A DNA stretch of 64,000 nt from Antitrichia curtipendula (taxonomy: Eukaryota; Streptophyta; Bryopsida; Hypnales; Leucodontaceae), in NCBI GenBank assembly GCA_951230915.1, contig OX579640.1, forward strand, positions 25,564,981 to 25,628,980. Reading direction: 5' to 3'. Every line of letters begins with the position of its first letter. Positions within the stretch are counted from its first letter, which is position 1. Of this stretch, positions 21,293-33,269 are shown piece by piece. A model generated the notes under the pieces. It was not told the DNA's origin. It ran no database searches and saw only the letters and a list, made by a program, of their open reading frames with translations. A program made the translations under genes and the position numbers.

Positions 21293-21370
21293 CTAAACCC
21301 TAAACCCTAAACCTGTCTAATAAAAAAAATCGTTTGGTTCGAATCCCTTCTTAGACCCTAAACCCTAAAT
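21293..21370 (-). promoter_or_regulatory. Interstitial plant telomere motifs (telo-box) in a gene leader
   Basis: CTAAACCCTAAACCCTAAACC at 21293-21313 and ACCCTAAACCCTAAAT at about 21355-21370. On the minus strand these are TTTAGGG repeats just before the SDN-like ATG. Such telo-boxes are common in leaders of plant genes. Confidence 0.6.
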
Positions 21371-22560
21371 CCTAGAAGCTCCCCATTCTGAATAAAGGGT
21401 ATTTGGAAACACACCAGGAGCCCAGGACTGGAGAACTACACTGTGCTAGAAGCTCCCCAATCTGAACTATTGCTAGAAGCTCCCTATTGCTAGCACTAAA
21501 AACCTTAACATGTCAGTAAGAAAATAGAAGTATTGATTTGCAAATTGAGTGTACTGATTTTGAAGAGGCATCTCGTCTCTCAATTATTCAGAAACCTTCA
21601 CTTCCTTTCACATTTAAGCTCTACTACTCTTTCCTCATCATTTAAGACGTCTAAATCCTTTGACAATCCAAATTCAAAAACCTAACAGATGGAGCCTCCG
21701 CAATTCAAAGGAGGCTTTGTAACATTTCAACAATGATACCATTCCGCTAATTCTCCACAAGCCTAACGAACAAATTGAGGCTCTTGCTACTCGGGGCTCT
21801 TAGTGATTCTATGAGCTTCATCAACATTGCTGAAAGAATAGGGTGTGACGATCAAATTCAAGGGACATCAGTAAAGGGGCAACTCAAATCAAGGATCGAC
21901 AACAAGGCTCAATTACTTGCCTAGTAGGACGGTCGACACCAAAAACAGAGCCACAACAATTCAACACTGCTTCATCATATCTGCAATTGGAGTTCTCCCC
22001 TGGTCTGCCGGTCAACGATCAAAAGCTTGCAATACCCCTACCACCAGCTTCGAACATCCATGTTCACCTGCACAATCCAAAAAAACACTCCATAAATCTA
22101 AAATTCGAGAGACGTTTTTGTCAACCCGACGAAGCAAATGCTAAAAGACAACAAACTACACATGGTGATTAAATCGAGACAAAAAGCACCTGACTCTGAA
22201 GATCCTTAAAAAAATTGTCTGGGATGTTTGTCAAAAGAGCTTGACAAAGGTGCGACTATTCTGCAGACACACACAAGTACAACATATTCATTAGAATCCA
22301 TTGCCAAAAGAAATAGGAACGCCAATCAGAAGGTCCATGCTTGCCAATTTTTAGCAGGATATAGATCATTGGGGACTCTCACAGAAGATAACAATGCATT
22401 GCTAAATGCTGCAAGGCATTTCTACTCATTCATGTCGCAACATGTTGCAACAACCAATTACAAACAATCGATGGAGAGGCTGAAATAATGGTTTACTGCC
22501 GGTGGCACTTACAACCCTAAAATCCGTAGCAAGAGCCTTGAAGACAAGATTGAACGCCCC
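21371..22560. other. Coding-like relics, unidentified
   Basis: Scattered plus-strand frames (for example about 22207-22486, beginning LSKELDKGATILQTHTS) have protein-like composition but no recognisable motif and no clear start. AGAAGCTCCCCA-type words repeat three to four times near 21376-21490. No function assigned. Confidence 0.3.
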
Positions 22561-22604
22561 AACCCTTATTTAAATCTGCAATAATGAAGGAAAAAGAAAC
22601 ATAC

Positions 22605-22851
22605 CGTGCAAATGCACTCTCACTCTTGTCAACCTCGACCTCACAGAAGGAACACCAAAGTTTGGTGTGAACGCGGCCTTCATATTGTAGTACTTGGGGC
22701 CCCAGTTAAGTGATGCTCTTTTATCTTGAATCTTCATCCGCAACCTGGACCTAAACTCAATCAAATACGGCTTATATTTGACACCGCACTTGTGGACTTT
22801 GCCCTTACCATGATTAATACGACAAACCTGGCATAATATAAACGGAGCCAT
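22605..22851 (-). pseudogene. TITAN-like / CCDC84-type zinc-finger exon, frameshifted
   Basis: From ATG 22849-22851 on the minus strand: CQVCRINHGKGKVHKCGVK...SRLRMKIQDKRASL, which matches the pattern CxVCxxNHxxGxxHKY...LSRFxxKLxDVR of plant TITAN-like zinc fingers (relatives of animal CCDC84/CENATAC). After a frame change the exon continues VHTKLWCSFCEVEVDKSESAFAR, fitting the second CxxC block (LWCVFCxxDxDE), and reaches a GT donor at 22604-22603. One frameshift lies between the blocks. Later exons were not found. CTAGGGTTTG, common in plant leaders, is upstream. Family assignment is from memory. Confidence 0.45.
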
Positions 22852-23570
22852 AGGGAGGATGCTTACATCAAGAATAACTAATTTCTCCCATGTGTTCAAC
22901 AAGTGCAACCAACTTCACGACGATCCAAACAACAAACCCTAGAATTTCAACCAAAAGCTCCAGCTGAAAGATCTTAATCACTTTCTACTCCAATTTCGAG
23001 ACCTCACATGTCAGCTGAATTCAAGAGCAACGAGATTGGACTCAGTAACCGCTATCGCAAGCCCTCAGAGATTGAAAATCAGCACAAAAAAACTATGCTC
23101 TATAACAACTGCAAGCGACTATAATGAAATATTAACTTGCAAATTGGACTTTCCACTTTTACCTTAAATACTGAAGTATTGTAGCTACCAAAACTAATCC
23201 TTACGAATGCAAACAAATTACCACTCTGAGGTCAAGAATTTACAGTAAGAAAATCACAAAGAGATGCAAATCATAAGAGGATGCAAAGCGCAGATTCCAA
23301 CATCTGTCAAAATGTCATATTATTTTTCTGCCAAAGTATTCAGTGTTCTTCACTGGTTCTGGCGATATAAAACTTGGCCCATCTGAAATGCATTTTTCAC
23401 AAATAAGATCATACAAGAAGGTCTTCTTAGATCTATTACTCCTTTACATGCCAATAGTTCACCGGAACAAATCTCAGTGGGGGTAATAACACAATTATGC
23501 AGCTGAAAAACAATTTCGAATCCCTACCCACAAAAGAGTTTGTTGTTCTTGCGCTCACTTGTTTAGTTGG

Positions 23571-23700
23571 TTGGAGCAGGTTACGGTGTACAGGTTAATA
23601 TGCAAAGGAACAGTTGAAGAGAAGATAACGTTGTGTGCAATTTCTTCTCCTCTAAACTCTATGGTTATTTTGTACATCAAAGAATGGCAACCCTGATTTT
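23571..23700 (+). pseudogene. SNF2/INO80-like helicase exon fragment (left arm)
   Basis: The frame at 23580-23627 reads VTVYRLICKGTVEEKI, a hallmark of the end of the SNF2-family helicase C lobe (INO80-class: DVTVYRLICKETVEEKIL). It runs on about 25 codons to a stop near 23699. No Walker, DEAH or R-finger blocks are seen nearby, so only this exon was copied or survived. Confidence 0.65.
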
Positions 23701-25255
23701 GATATGGAATGTTTGATCTATCGGTATCGCAGGACAAGCACGAGAGACGAAAGAAAGGATGGGCTGTAACAAGTACTTTGAATCAGAGAACTCGAATCCC
23801 TACCCACAACCACCTAGAATTTCCTCAAAACCCACAAAACTCATAGACCGATAATCCACGAGCAACATCTCCCACCCACACGAAACCAAATACTTACCAG
23901 CAGGAGACGCCGTCGCCGCCGCAATAGCAACAACTTGTCGCGCGTCCATGAAACTACTACGGCCTCGCTTCTTGTTGGCTACAACTCTGTGCCTTGAAGC
24001 AAGTTGCCGCAAATTTTTCTTTTTGGATTTCAAGAATGAAAATAAAAATAAAAACTAACTCACCATTTGGAGCATCCTATGGCATTTGTGATGCAGATGG
24101 AGAGCGCCGACTTGGGAGCGGAAACGAACGCGCTCGATATGGGTGTGAGCGATGCGCTCCACGCCGAGGCACTCTTTCTCCTACTCTTGATCCGTGTTCT
24201 CGGACGAGCGGATCTAAACAGCATTAGTCGACTTGAGAGCAAATTTCAACTTAAGAGCAAAGTACAAAACCGAAAAGAAATTAACCAACTCACAAGTGTC
24301 ATGAGAGAGACATTAAGGCAGCAGGTTCATAAATTGTCCACGTCACGTAAGGGCTAGAATTGAATTTCGGAGAGGTGAAACTTTTTTGAAATATTTTTCA
24401 GTAAATATTCTTTGAAAGAAAAGTGGATTTGGCATCTAACCCAAGTCATTTCATATTTTTTGGAGCTTTGTGGAATTAGCTATGAAATTTTGAAGTTGAA
24501 TTGGCATAGGGCTCCAAAAATCGTCCACCACTTAAATACAAATAGTTTGTACATGAGTGAAGGCTATGAAAAAGTAGCATGTACAAATTATATACATTTT
24601 ACAGGTGATTGGTTCTTAATGTCCGAACTATTCTTGAGCCTTCTACCTTAGGTCCTCAACCCTTACATGTCCTAGGTTTTTTTGGAATTCGTAGGAATTT
24701 GCTCCCACTTGAACAAGAAACCAACATTTTGATAAGTGGAATCAACATTTTTTTTAATGTAACCATAAAAATTTAAACGAGAAATGTTAGAGAACAATAT
24801 TACTTATAGAGTGATAGATTATAATGTTTAATCTGTCATAGAGCTTTTAGAAACTACAAAAATGATTTGAAGTCTTTCAATTTTCTTTGCACATATCAAA
24901 TTTAGAAATTTGGTCACCAAGATAACTTGAAGATAAAGGACCTAACAAGTATAACGTCAATCAATTTATAATTTTCTAAAATACATTATACCAGATTTTT
25001 TAAGTGAATTGCTAACAACATTTTTTCTCCAAGGCGTAGTATATTTGAGGCTCATTTCCAAGAGCCATCAACAATATGGAAAGTGAAGATTGCAGTGGAC
25101 ACCATTGCAAGAAAATCTTAAATTCAAGAATCATAATCAATGATTTTTTAAATCAAAATTTTGATGCTATAGAAAATTAAACTCTAAAACATTTTTATAC
25201 AAAAATACAAAACACCCTCCAAATGAAATTTGTTTAGATTTTATTTGCCTTGACT

Positions 25256-27339
25256 GCCTAAAGGACCAAGACCATTTTTCTGCCAAAAACCACTCAACAC
25301 TATCGTTTCTGCTTAGGTCATTCAAGAAAACAAAAAAACTATTTTTTTAAGAATCTAACCATAGAATCTTGGACTTTATCTATCTAAAATCATTTGATAA
25401 AAATTTCATGAAGTTTGACAACACAAATTCAAAGATATTAGCATTCCAAGTTGGATAAAAATAAAATTTGAACATTGGCTTGCAATTTCAAATGACTTTG
25501 ACCGGCATTTGTGCAAATTTTTGGCACTTTGGACTTAGATTTTTTAAATGTTATTGTGTTGACAATTGAGTTGAAAGTCTAAAAAAAATTGCAAAATAAA
25601 ATTGCTTGTTTTTTATTCTTTAAAAAATTGTTAAGTAGAAATAGGTACATGAGTGAAAGAAAAAATAAATCATTATTAGCTCTAAGATGGGATTGAAACG
25701 CAATAATCTCAGTGGTGAGATTGTTGTAGCAAGTAGTATTAACCTTGTCATTCAAACATTTTTTTTGAAAAATGATAGAAATTGCATTCAGAAATGAATC
25801 TTTTAAGTTATTTTTTCAAAAAGATGCATAAATTGCCCAAAAAACAAAATTGTTCGTTACTTTCACATTACTAATCCAAATGAAATGAATCAAAGCTTCA
25901 TGTTTAGTTAAAAATATGATATTTAAGGGAAAACAATTTAAATTTTTAATTTCATGTTTTTTAGATTTATTTCTCTGCCCGGTGACATAAAAATTAGTGT
26001 TTAGGGTGACTAACCGGATTAGGAGGGCTTCAAATATAAAGGTACATGCACTTCATGTGCACTAATTTACTCTTATAATGGTCCGGGTAACTTCTTCAAC
26101 TTTGTTTTCGGTTATTTTGAATCCAAATTTCATATAACTTTAGTCCATTTGCATAGGTAAGATTTTTTTTAGGCATTCAGTACAAAAGGAACTTTTTTAT
26201 GTTATAATTGCTAATATAAGTAGTGGAAAAAATTGTGAAGATACATAAAAAATTGTAAGTAATTGTAAAGAGAAATAAACCGGAAGTCTCCATGTTTGGG
26301 ACCCAAAGTCTCCATGTTTGGAACCAAAATTCTCCATAATTGGCCCAAACTTTTCAAGTTTAGGACCCAAAGTCTCTATGTTTGGGGCCAAATTTTCCAT
26401 GTTTGAGACTTGAATTCTCTATGTTTGGGGCTGAAACATTCTAAGTTTGGGACCCAAAGTCTCCATGTGTTGGTCCAAATTGTCCACATGTGGAATCCGA
26501 AGTCTACATATTAGTATCCAAACTCTCTTTGTTTGGGTCCAAAATCCTCCATGTTTGAGACACAAAGTTTTTATGTAAGAGAAGAAAAAAGATATAAAGG
26601 TAGGAAAAAAAATGGAGGGGAAGGGGAAAAAAAATGTGAGATTGAAAATAAGTAAGATTACCTATGGCTTGCAATTTCAGATGACTTTGACCGTCATTTG
26701 TTAAAAGTGTTTGCACTAAAGACTTTGAATTAAGAAAAATTTGCGTCAAAGAATTCAATTAAGAAAAAAAGGCTATGGAAAAAATGCTTGTTTTTCATTC
26801 TTTAAAAAATTGTTAAGTAGAAGTAGGTCCAAGATTGAAAGAAAAATTAATATCATTAATAGCTCTAAGATGGGAATGAAACACAATAATTCCAAAAATG
26901 AGTTTGTTCTAGCAAGAAATATTAGCTTTCTCAAACATTTCTTTTTGAAAAAATTACGAAAATTGTTTTCAAAAATTAATCCCGTAAATTATTTTTTCAG
27001 AAGGATGCCTAAATTGCCCGAAAAGCATAATTGTTCATAACTTTCACATTACTAATCCAAATGAAATGAATTAAAGCTTCATGTGTAGAAAGAAATATGA
27101 TTTTTAAGAAGAGAAAATTCAAAACTTAAATTTCAAGAATTTGTGGATTTATTTTTCTGCCCACTGATGTGAAAAATATGTTTAGAATGGCATAATTTGA
27201 GCTCTTAGGCACCATTTGAAAATTAAATTATATTCCCATTAAGCTCAAAAGTTTTTATATCTTACAAAATAATTTCAGAATATTTCATTAAGAAGTGCGA
27301 TCATAGGAACCTGCCCAAAATCCATTTTGTTCACCAAGG
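25256..27339 (+). mobile_element. Disrupted piggyBac-like TTAA MITE in the left arm
   Basis: From GCCTAAAGGACCAAGACC...TTTCTGCCAAAAACCACTCAA to CCATTTTGTTCACCAAGG, the same landmarks in the same order as the intact TTAA-flanked elements at 32351, 45913 and 47786. The middle is expanded: the block starting GACTTTGACCG and the block TTAAGTAGAAGTAGGTCC...GATTGAAA each occur twice (about 25490/26680 and 25625/26810). The TTAA ends are lost. Confidence 0.55.
26281..26570. repeat. ~24-bp minisatellite (TCTCCATGTTTGGGACCCAAAG)
   Basis: About ten worn copies of AGTCTCCATGTTTGGGACCCA-like units in a row, with point changes. It sits inside the expanded part of the left inverted-repeat arm and is absent from the right arm. 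Confidence 0.75.
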
Positions 27340-28029
27340 CAATGTTCACCAAGGCAGTTCACCAAGGCAGCAGGCAAGGGCATGTTCCTTTTGCTTTTTC
27401 ACGGCCAAGTTCACTTTTTGGGCTGGATGATTGACAAGTTGATGCAAATTGCTACTCTATTTCCATAATATCACATTGTATGAAAATATAATTTCTATGA
27501 TTAAAATTATTTTTAATGATTAAAATTTTTTAATATGATTAAAAAAATTTTTACAAAATATTTAGAACAATTGTTTTACAAACTTATTGAAATCATTATT
27601 ATAAATTCAATTCAAGTATATCAAAATTTTACCAATATAAGATACCGTGAATGCATAGTATATAAGTGAACACCAGCCCCTGGTATTAACGGCGGCATTT
27701 ATGATATTACAAAGGACCTTGTGATTTTAGTAGTATGATAGAGAATACCAATAAGGTAAAAGGTTTAGGATAAATTATCAATTCAAGAGTTGAAAATGGA
27801 TTTCAAGAAGTTGAAACTTCTTGATATATTTTTTAATATATTTTCCTTAAAAAAAAAAGAGAATTAACATCTAACCCGGGTCATTTCATATTTTTGGGAG
27901 ATTTACGGAATTAATTATGAAGTTGAAATGACATAGGACTTTGAAATCACTCACTTTCTTAAATGTAAATTCTCCGTATAGTACAACGCATTGTTGAAAG
28001 CCATGGAAAAGCAACAGGAACCAAACCTG

Positions 28030-28650
28030 TACACCGTTGTATTGAACTTTCTCTATTTCTATCCCGATGAATATTTTGGTCACGCTACTTTCATTTTTAT
28101 GGTTTTCATCAAGAGATCTCCGGATGATTGGACCCCATTAATTACTCAACATTTTCTATTCTTGTATTTGGGGATCTCCCAATGAACACTCCAAGTACGC
28201 GACTCTAATTTTTATCATTTCCATCGGGAGATCTCTTGATGAATCGGACCTACGCATTATTGAACTTTTTCCATTTCTATTGGAAGATCTCCCAATGAAC
28301 ATTTTGGCTACGCTGCTTTTATTTTTGTTAATTTCATCCAGAGATCCGTGGATGAATGGACCTGCTTTTTATTCAATATTTTTTATTCTTCTATCGGGGG
28401 ATTCCCAAAAGAACATTCCAAGTACGTGACCCTATTTTTTATCATTTCTATAAGGAGATCTCTCGATGAACGGAACCTATGCATCATTGAACTTCTTCTA
28501 TTTCCATCGGGCGATCTCCCGGTGAACATTTTGGTCACCCTGCTTTCATTTTTATCATTTTCATCTAGAGCCCTCTTCATAATTGGACCCTGTTAGTTAT
28601 TAAACATTTTTTATTCTTCCGTTGCGGGATCTCCCGATGCGAAAAAAAAT
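28030..28650. repeat. ~116-bp tandem repeat built on a GGGAGATCTCCC palindrome
   Basis: Alternating monomers: one with CATTTTGGTCACGCT, one with CATTCCAAGTACGTGAC, giving a higher-order unit of about 230 bp, between two and three of them. Each monomer carries a near copy of the palindrome CATCGGGAGATCTCCCGATG (BglII-type core AGATCT). No gene. Confidence 0.75.
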
Positions 28651-28659
28651 GGTACTTGT

Positions 28660-30500
28660 ATTATAAGCATTGAAGCAAATAATTGGATTGCTAAAACTTC
28701 ATTTCAACGCCTAGGATACTGAATCAAATTTTTTTTGGAAAGAACGTAAATTCAATACTCTTTTGAGCGTATTGAAGAAATATGAAAAAAAAATTTGGGA
28801 AGCAAATAATCCGATTGCTAAAACTTAATTTCAACGCCTAGGGTATCGAATCAAAAAAAATTTGGAAAGAATATAAACTCAATACTCTTTTGAGGATATT
28901 GAATCTAAGAAAAAAAATTGGGATGCAAATAATCGGATCGCTTAAACTTGATTTCAATACCTAGGGTATTGAATCAAATTTTTTTTGGAAAGAACATAGA
29001 TTCAACGCTCTTTTGAGGGTATTGAAATATAAAAAAAAAAATTGGAAAGCAAATCTTTGGATTGCTAAAACTTCATTTCAACATCTAGGGTATTGAATTA
29101 AAAAAAAAAATGGAAAGAATGTAAATTCAATACTCTTTCGAGGGTATTAAATCAAGAAAATAAAAATGGAAAGCATATAATTGGATTGCTTAAATTTGAT
29201 TTCAACACCTAGGGTATTGAATCAAATTTTTTTTGGAAAGAACATAGATTCACTACTCTTTTGAAAGTATTGAATCAAGAAAAAAAAAATCAGGATGCAA
29301 ATAATTGGATTGCTAAAACTTCATTTCAACACCTAGGATATTGAATCAAAAAAATTTTGGAAAGACCGTAAATTCAAAACTCTTTTGAGGGTAGTAAAAT
29401 AAGAAAAAAAAAGAAAAAGGAATCAAATCTCGGGATTGCTAAAACTTCATTTCAAAACCTAGGGTATTGAATCAAATTTTTTTTGGAAAGAATATAAATT
29501 CAATACTTTTTTGAGGGTATTGAAATATGAAAACTAATTTAGGAAGTAAATATTCAGATTGCTAAAACTTCATTTCAACGCCTAGGGTATTGAATCAAAA
29601 AAAATTTGAAAAAAACATAGATCCAATACTCTTTTGAGGGTATTGAAATAAGAAAAAAAAAATCGGGAAGCAAATCTTTGGATTGCTAAAACTTCATTTC
29701 AATTTTCAACACCGAGAGCATGGAATTAAAAAAAAAATCGGAAAGAATGTAAATTCAATACTCTTTCGAGGGTATTGAAATATGAAAAAAAAATCGGGGG
29801 AGCAAATCTTTGGATTGCTAAAACTTCATTTCAACACCTAGGATATTGAATCAAATTTTTTTTGGAAAGAATGTAGATTTAATACTCTTTTGAAGGTGTT
29901 GAAATACGAAAAAGAATTGGGAAGCAAAGAATTGGGTCGCTCAAACTTGATTTCAACACCTGCGGTATTGAATCAAAAAAGATTGGAAAGAACGTAGATT
30001 CAATACTCTTTTGAAAGTATTGAATCAAGAAAAAAAAATCAGGATGCAAATAATTCGATTGCTAAAACTTCATTTCAACGCCTAGGGTATTGAATAAAAA
30101 AAAATTTGGAAAGAATATAGATTCAATACTCTTCTGAGGGTATTGAAATATGAAAAAAAAAATTGGGAAGCAAATAATTGGATTGCTAAAACTCAAATTC
30201 AACGCCTAGGGTATCGAATCAAAAAAAATTTGGAAAGAATATAGATTCAACGCTCTTTTGAGGGTATTGAAATACAAAATAAAAATTGGAAAGCAAATCT
30301 TTGGATTACTAAAACTTCATTTCAACACCTAGGGTATCAAATCAAATTTTTTTTGAAAAGAATATAGATTCAACGCTCTTTTGAGGATATTGGAATATGA
30401 AAAAAAAATGGAAAGCAAATAATCGGATTGCTAAAACTTCATTTCAACACGTAGGGTATTGAATCAAATTTTTTTTGGAAAGAACATAGATTCAATACTC
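28660..30500. repeat. ~125-bp satellite array, about 14-15 copies
   Basis: The landmark CTCTTTTGAGGGTATTG recurs every ~120-130 bp (near 28878, 29006, 29130, 29255, 29378, 29502, 29633, 29755, 29887, 30008, 30135, 30248 and 30373). Each unit also has GGATTGCTAAAACTTCATTTCAAC and CCTAGGGTATTGAATC. The two half-phrases, ACTCTTTTGAGGGTATTGAA and CGCCTAGGGTATTGAATC, are themselves related. No gene. Confidence 0.88.
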
Positions 30501-31590
30501 TAAATTCAATTTGGTAGGAATATAGATTCAATACATACTACACAATTGTAAAATGTAAATCATACGCATTGTCCAATTCAACAAATATTTTAAATACAAG
30601 GGCATTTAGAGATAATAATGGTCGGCGTTGCAACCTACACTTTCTCTACATTTGCCAATGCAATTCCATGCTCTTGGTTCCTTGAAAAAATCAAATATTA
30701 TAAGAATCAACATCATTTTTATATTCGTTAAATCATTAATAGTTTAAATTTAGGGATTGTAAATTTTCTTTGATTTTTGTATACAACAAATTGAGATGAT
30801 GTATACCGAGATGCCAAGGCAGGATTTTTTTCCCCTGGAGTTCTAAAAAAGCATTGACAAAAGATAAAGTAACGCCAAATCATATCGAACAAAATCAAGT
30901 TTTAGACGCGGCATACCTTGGAATTAATTTTCTTTCAAATTGCAACTAATTTTTTCTTCAAACTTTCATAGTAACATGTGGTACGTCGCATTCTACGACT
31001 TTTGCACACGTACTTTTGGCTTCTGTCCATTGACAATTACGGTATAGTTGTTTGAACGAAAATGTTTCATATTTGTACTCATTTTTGTTTGTTGCTATAG
31101 ATGCATTTATTTTTCGGAGCGAACAATCATTAGAAATAAAGAATTCAATTAGATTAAACAACTTGCATTATTTTACTTATCAATAAAGAGTTGTATACGA
31201 GAATAATAGCGCTAAAGTAGAACCACCCGTATAACCCCGATAAATAACAATTAAAGGTATTCTAGACATGATTTGGCGTAATGCAAGGCAAAGCAAATAT
31301 TTTCAGAGGCGCAATGATAGAAATGACAAGAAACACAAAAAATTTGGTAATTTTTATCACGTAAATTGAAATGACTATGGTTTGAAATTACTATGAATTT
31401 GGAAAGCCAAAAGGTTTTGAAGATCCGTAGCTAATCTATAAACTCTTCTAATTTTGATCATTCACAAAAATACTTTTTTACTAACCGCTTCCTACCTTCT
31501 TGCTTACTGCTTTGAAATGCATGTAGTGAATTTTTAGTTCCAATCTCGAAAAGGAAAAAAACGCATTCCAGTTTTAGTTGGAAGGAGACC
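30501..31590. other. No gene recognised
   Basis: AT-rich unique-looking DNA. Short minus-strand frames near 30958-31161 have no recognisable motif. Confidence 0.4.
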
Positions 31591-31965
31591 CTCTTTCTAT
31601 TCTATCAACACTAATCAGGGAGATAGGATAGAAAGACAATTGGATTACAGATCCCAATCCCTTACGTGAAAGCGCTTCCTTATTGGGGAAATCCCAATCC
31701 CCTACATGAAATCACCTCCTCATCGGAAAAAATCTCGATGCCCTACCTGAAAAAAGCACCTTCTTATCGGGGGGAATCCTGGTCCTCTATGTGACAGCGC
31801 TTCCTCATCAGAGGAAATCCCGATCCCCTTCATCAAAGCGTCTCCTCATCGAGGGGAGATCCCAGCCCCCTACGTGATAGCGCATCCTCATCAGGAGGAG
31901 ATCCCGATGCACAGTGCTTCCTCATATGGGGAGATCCCATTCTTTTGTGTTGAAGTTTCTTCATG
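31591..31965. repeat. ~52-bp tandem repeat (GATCCCGATCCCCTACGTGAAAGCG)
   Basis: About seven worn copies of a unit reading roughly AAATCCCGATCCCCTACGTG, AAAGCGCTTCCTCATCGGGG. It shares the CATCGGG...ATCCCGAT theme of the arrays at 28030 and 45190, but with a different period. Confidence 0.7.
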
Positions 31966-32350
31966 GAATGGGTGGACAGGAGATCTTGTGAGCGGAGGAC
32001 AATATATAATAGCCATTAGGTTTGACATCATTTTATCACTTTCAAAAACGGATTATAAAGAGGTTTATAGTTTGAACAATTAGGGATACCTTTCCACTTG
32101 CTATTTTTTGACTATGCATTGTACCATACAAATTCAAATGATTCAAATAGTTTTAAGGATGTAGCTAGTTTGATTTGGAATATGACATGCGGGAAAGAAG
32201 CATGAAGATCAATTTGGACAATTTTCGATTGCAAATATAAATTTGGGAAGCCGCCTTATTTTTCACGAGGTAAAGAAAATGATTAAATTGTTGTACCAAA
32301 CGCTAATATCTTACAATCCATATTTTAAAAAATTCTTCTACAAGCTACTC

Positions 32351-33253
32351 TTAACCCCTAAAGGACCAAGGCCTTTTTTCTTTACTAAAAAACACTCAAA
32401 ATTGATACTTCTATGGCAAAGAATGAACAAACTTGAAAAAGTATAAATACGCACATCTAACCATATAATCTTACGCCTAAATAGTACGAGAATGTATGGA
32501 AACAAATTTGAAACTTTTAACCGCTTAGATTACAAGACTTTTGCATATAAAGTAAAAAACACAATTTTTTCAACACATTGTCAGACCGGATTTTGGGACT
32601 TTGAACATTTTTCAGTTAACCTTTTTGTACTATATAATTTTGAGCTTCAATCTTATAGTGGATAATTGAATCAAAGATCTAGAAAAAAAATAAAAATTCA
32701 AGAAAACTTAATTTTTCATTTTGAAAAAATTTCCTAAGTATAAGTAGATACGAAATAAGGAAAATCTAAAATATTAATCTTTTTTAGATGGAATTAAAAT
32801 GCAATAATCCCAATGGTCGGATTGTTCTAGCGAATAAACTAGACTATGAAAAGAAAAAAGAAATGCAAAAATGAAATCTATAGGTTATTTTTTTGACAAA
32901 AATATTGTGATTGCCCCCCAAACAAGAATGCCCGTAACTTTCTTATAACAAATCCAAAATAAAACAATTTAGAACAGGCAAAAATATAATCTACGAGACA
33001 AAAAATTCAATTTTTTCTTTTCAAAAATTTTCAAAATTTTTTTGGTTGCCCTCCCGCATCAATTTTGAGCTAATTTGGTCATAACTTCTGTTTTCAACTA
33101 CCAATTGTGAAAAAAATTATATTCCTATAAAACATATGAGTTTTTTTTATCTTTATAAAAAGATTCAAATTATTACAATGAAAATTGAATCTATGGATAT
33201 CTACTCGTAATCTCGTTTGTCCCTTAAAGGAACAATAGTCCTTTAAGGATTAA
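32351..33253 (+). mobile_element. piggyBac-like TTAA MITE (~0.9 kb)
   Basis: Starts TTAACCCCTAAAGGACCAAGG and ends TAGTCCTTTAAGGATTAA. TTAA lies at both ends and the terminal repeat CCCCTAAAGGACCA is degraded on the right. The interior shares CAAAAATATAATCT..., AACTTTCTTATAACAAATCC and a CTCCCGCATCAATTTTGAGC edge with the copies at 45913 and 47786. No coding capacity. Confidence 0.65.
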
Positions 33254-33269
33254 TGAGCCAATTACAAGA

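Larger units (their letters stand above)
23015..27339 (+). repeat. Left arm of a ~30-kb-span inverted repeat
   Basis: The reverse complement of this arm matches 50298-53128 along most of its length: the outer edge CTGAATTCAAGAG (23015) pairs with CTCTTGAATTCAG (ends 53128); CCTACATGTCC/ACCTAGG words at 24650-24680 pair with 51610-51650; GTGGACACCATTGCAAG at 25100 pairs with 51160; CCATTTTGTTCACCAAGG (27322-27339) pairs with 50298-50315. The left arm is longer because the 25500-26700 stretch holds an internal duplication and a minisatellite. It contains an SNF2-like exon and a GC-richer exon-like block (23896-24240) with a GTAAGT donor sense on the minus strand. Confidence 0.85.

Noticed and set aside
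21293..21370. Chromosome end or telomere fusion
   Set aside because: Only three TTTAGGG units, placed in a gene leader; a telo-box is the simpler reading.
28030..31965. CRISPR-like array
   Set aside because: Direct tandem repeats without unique spacers in a eukaryotic context.
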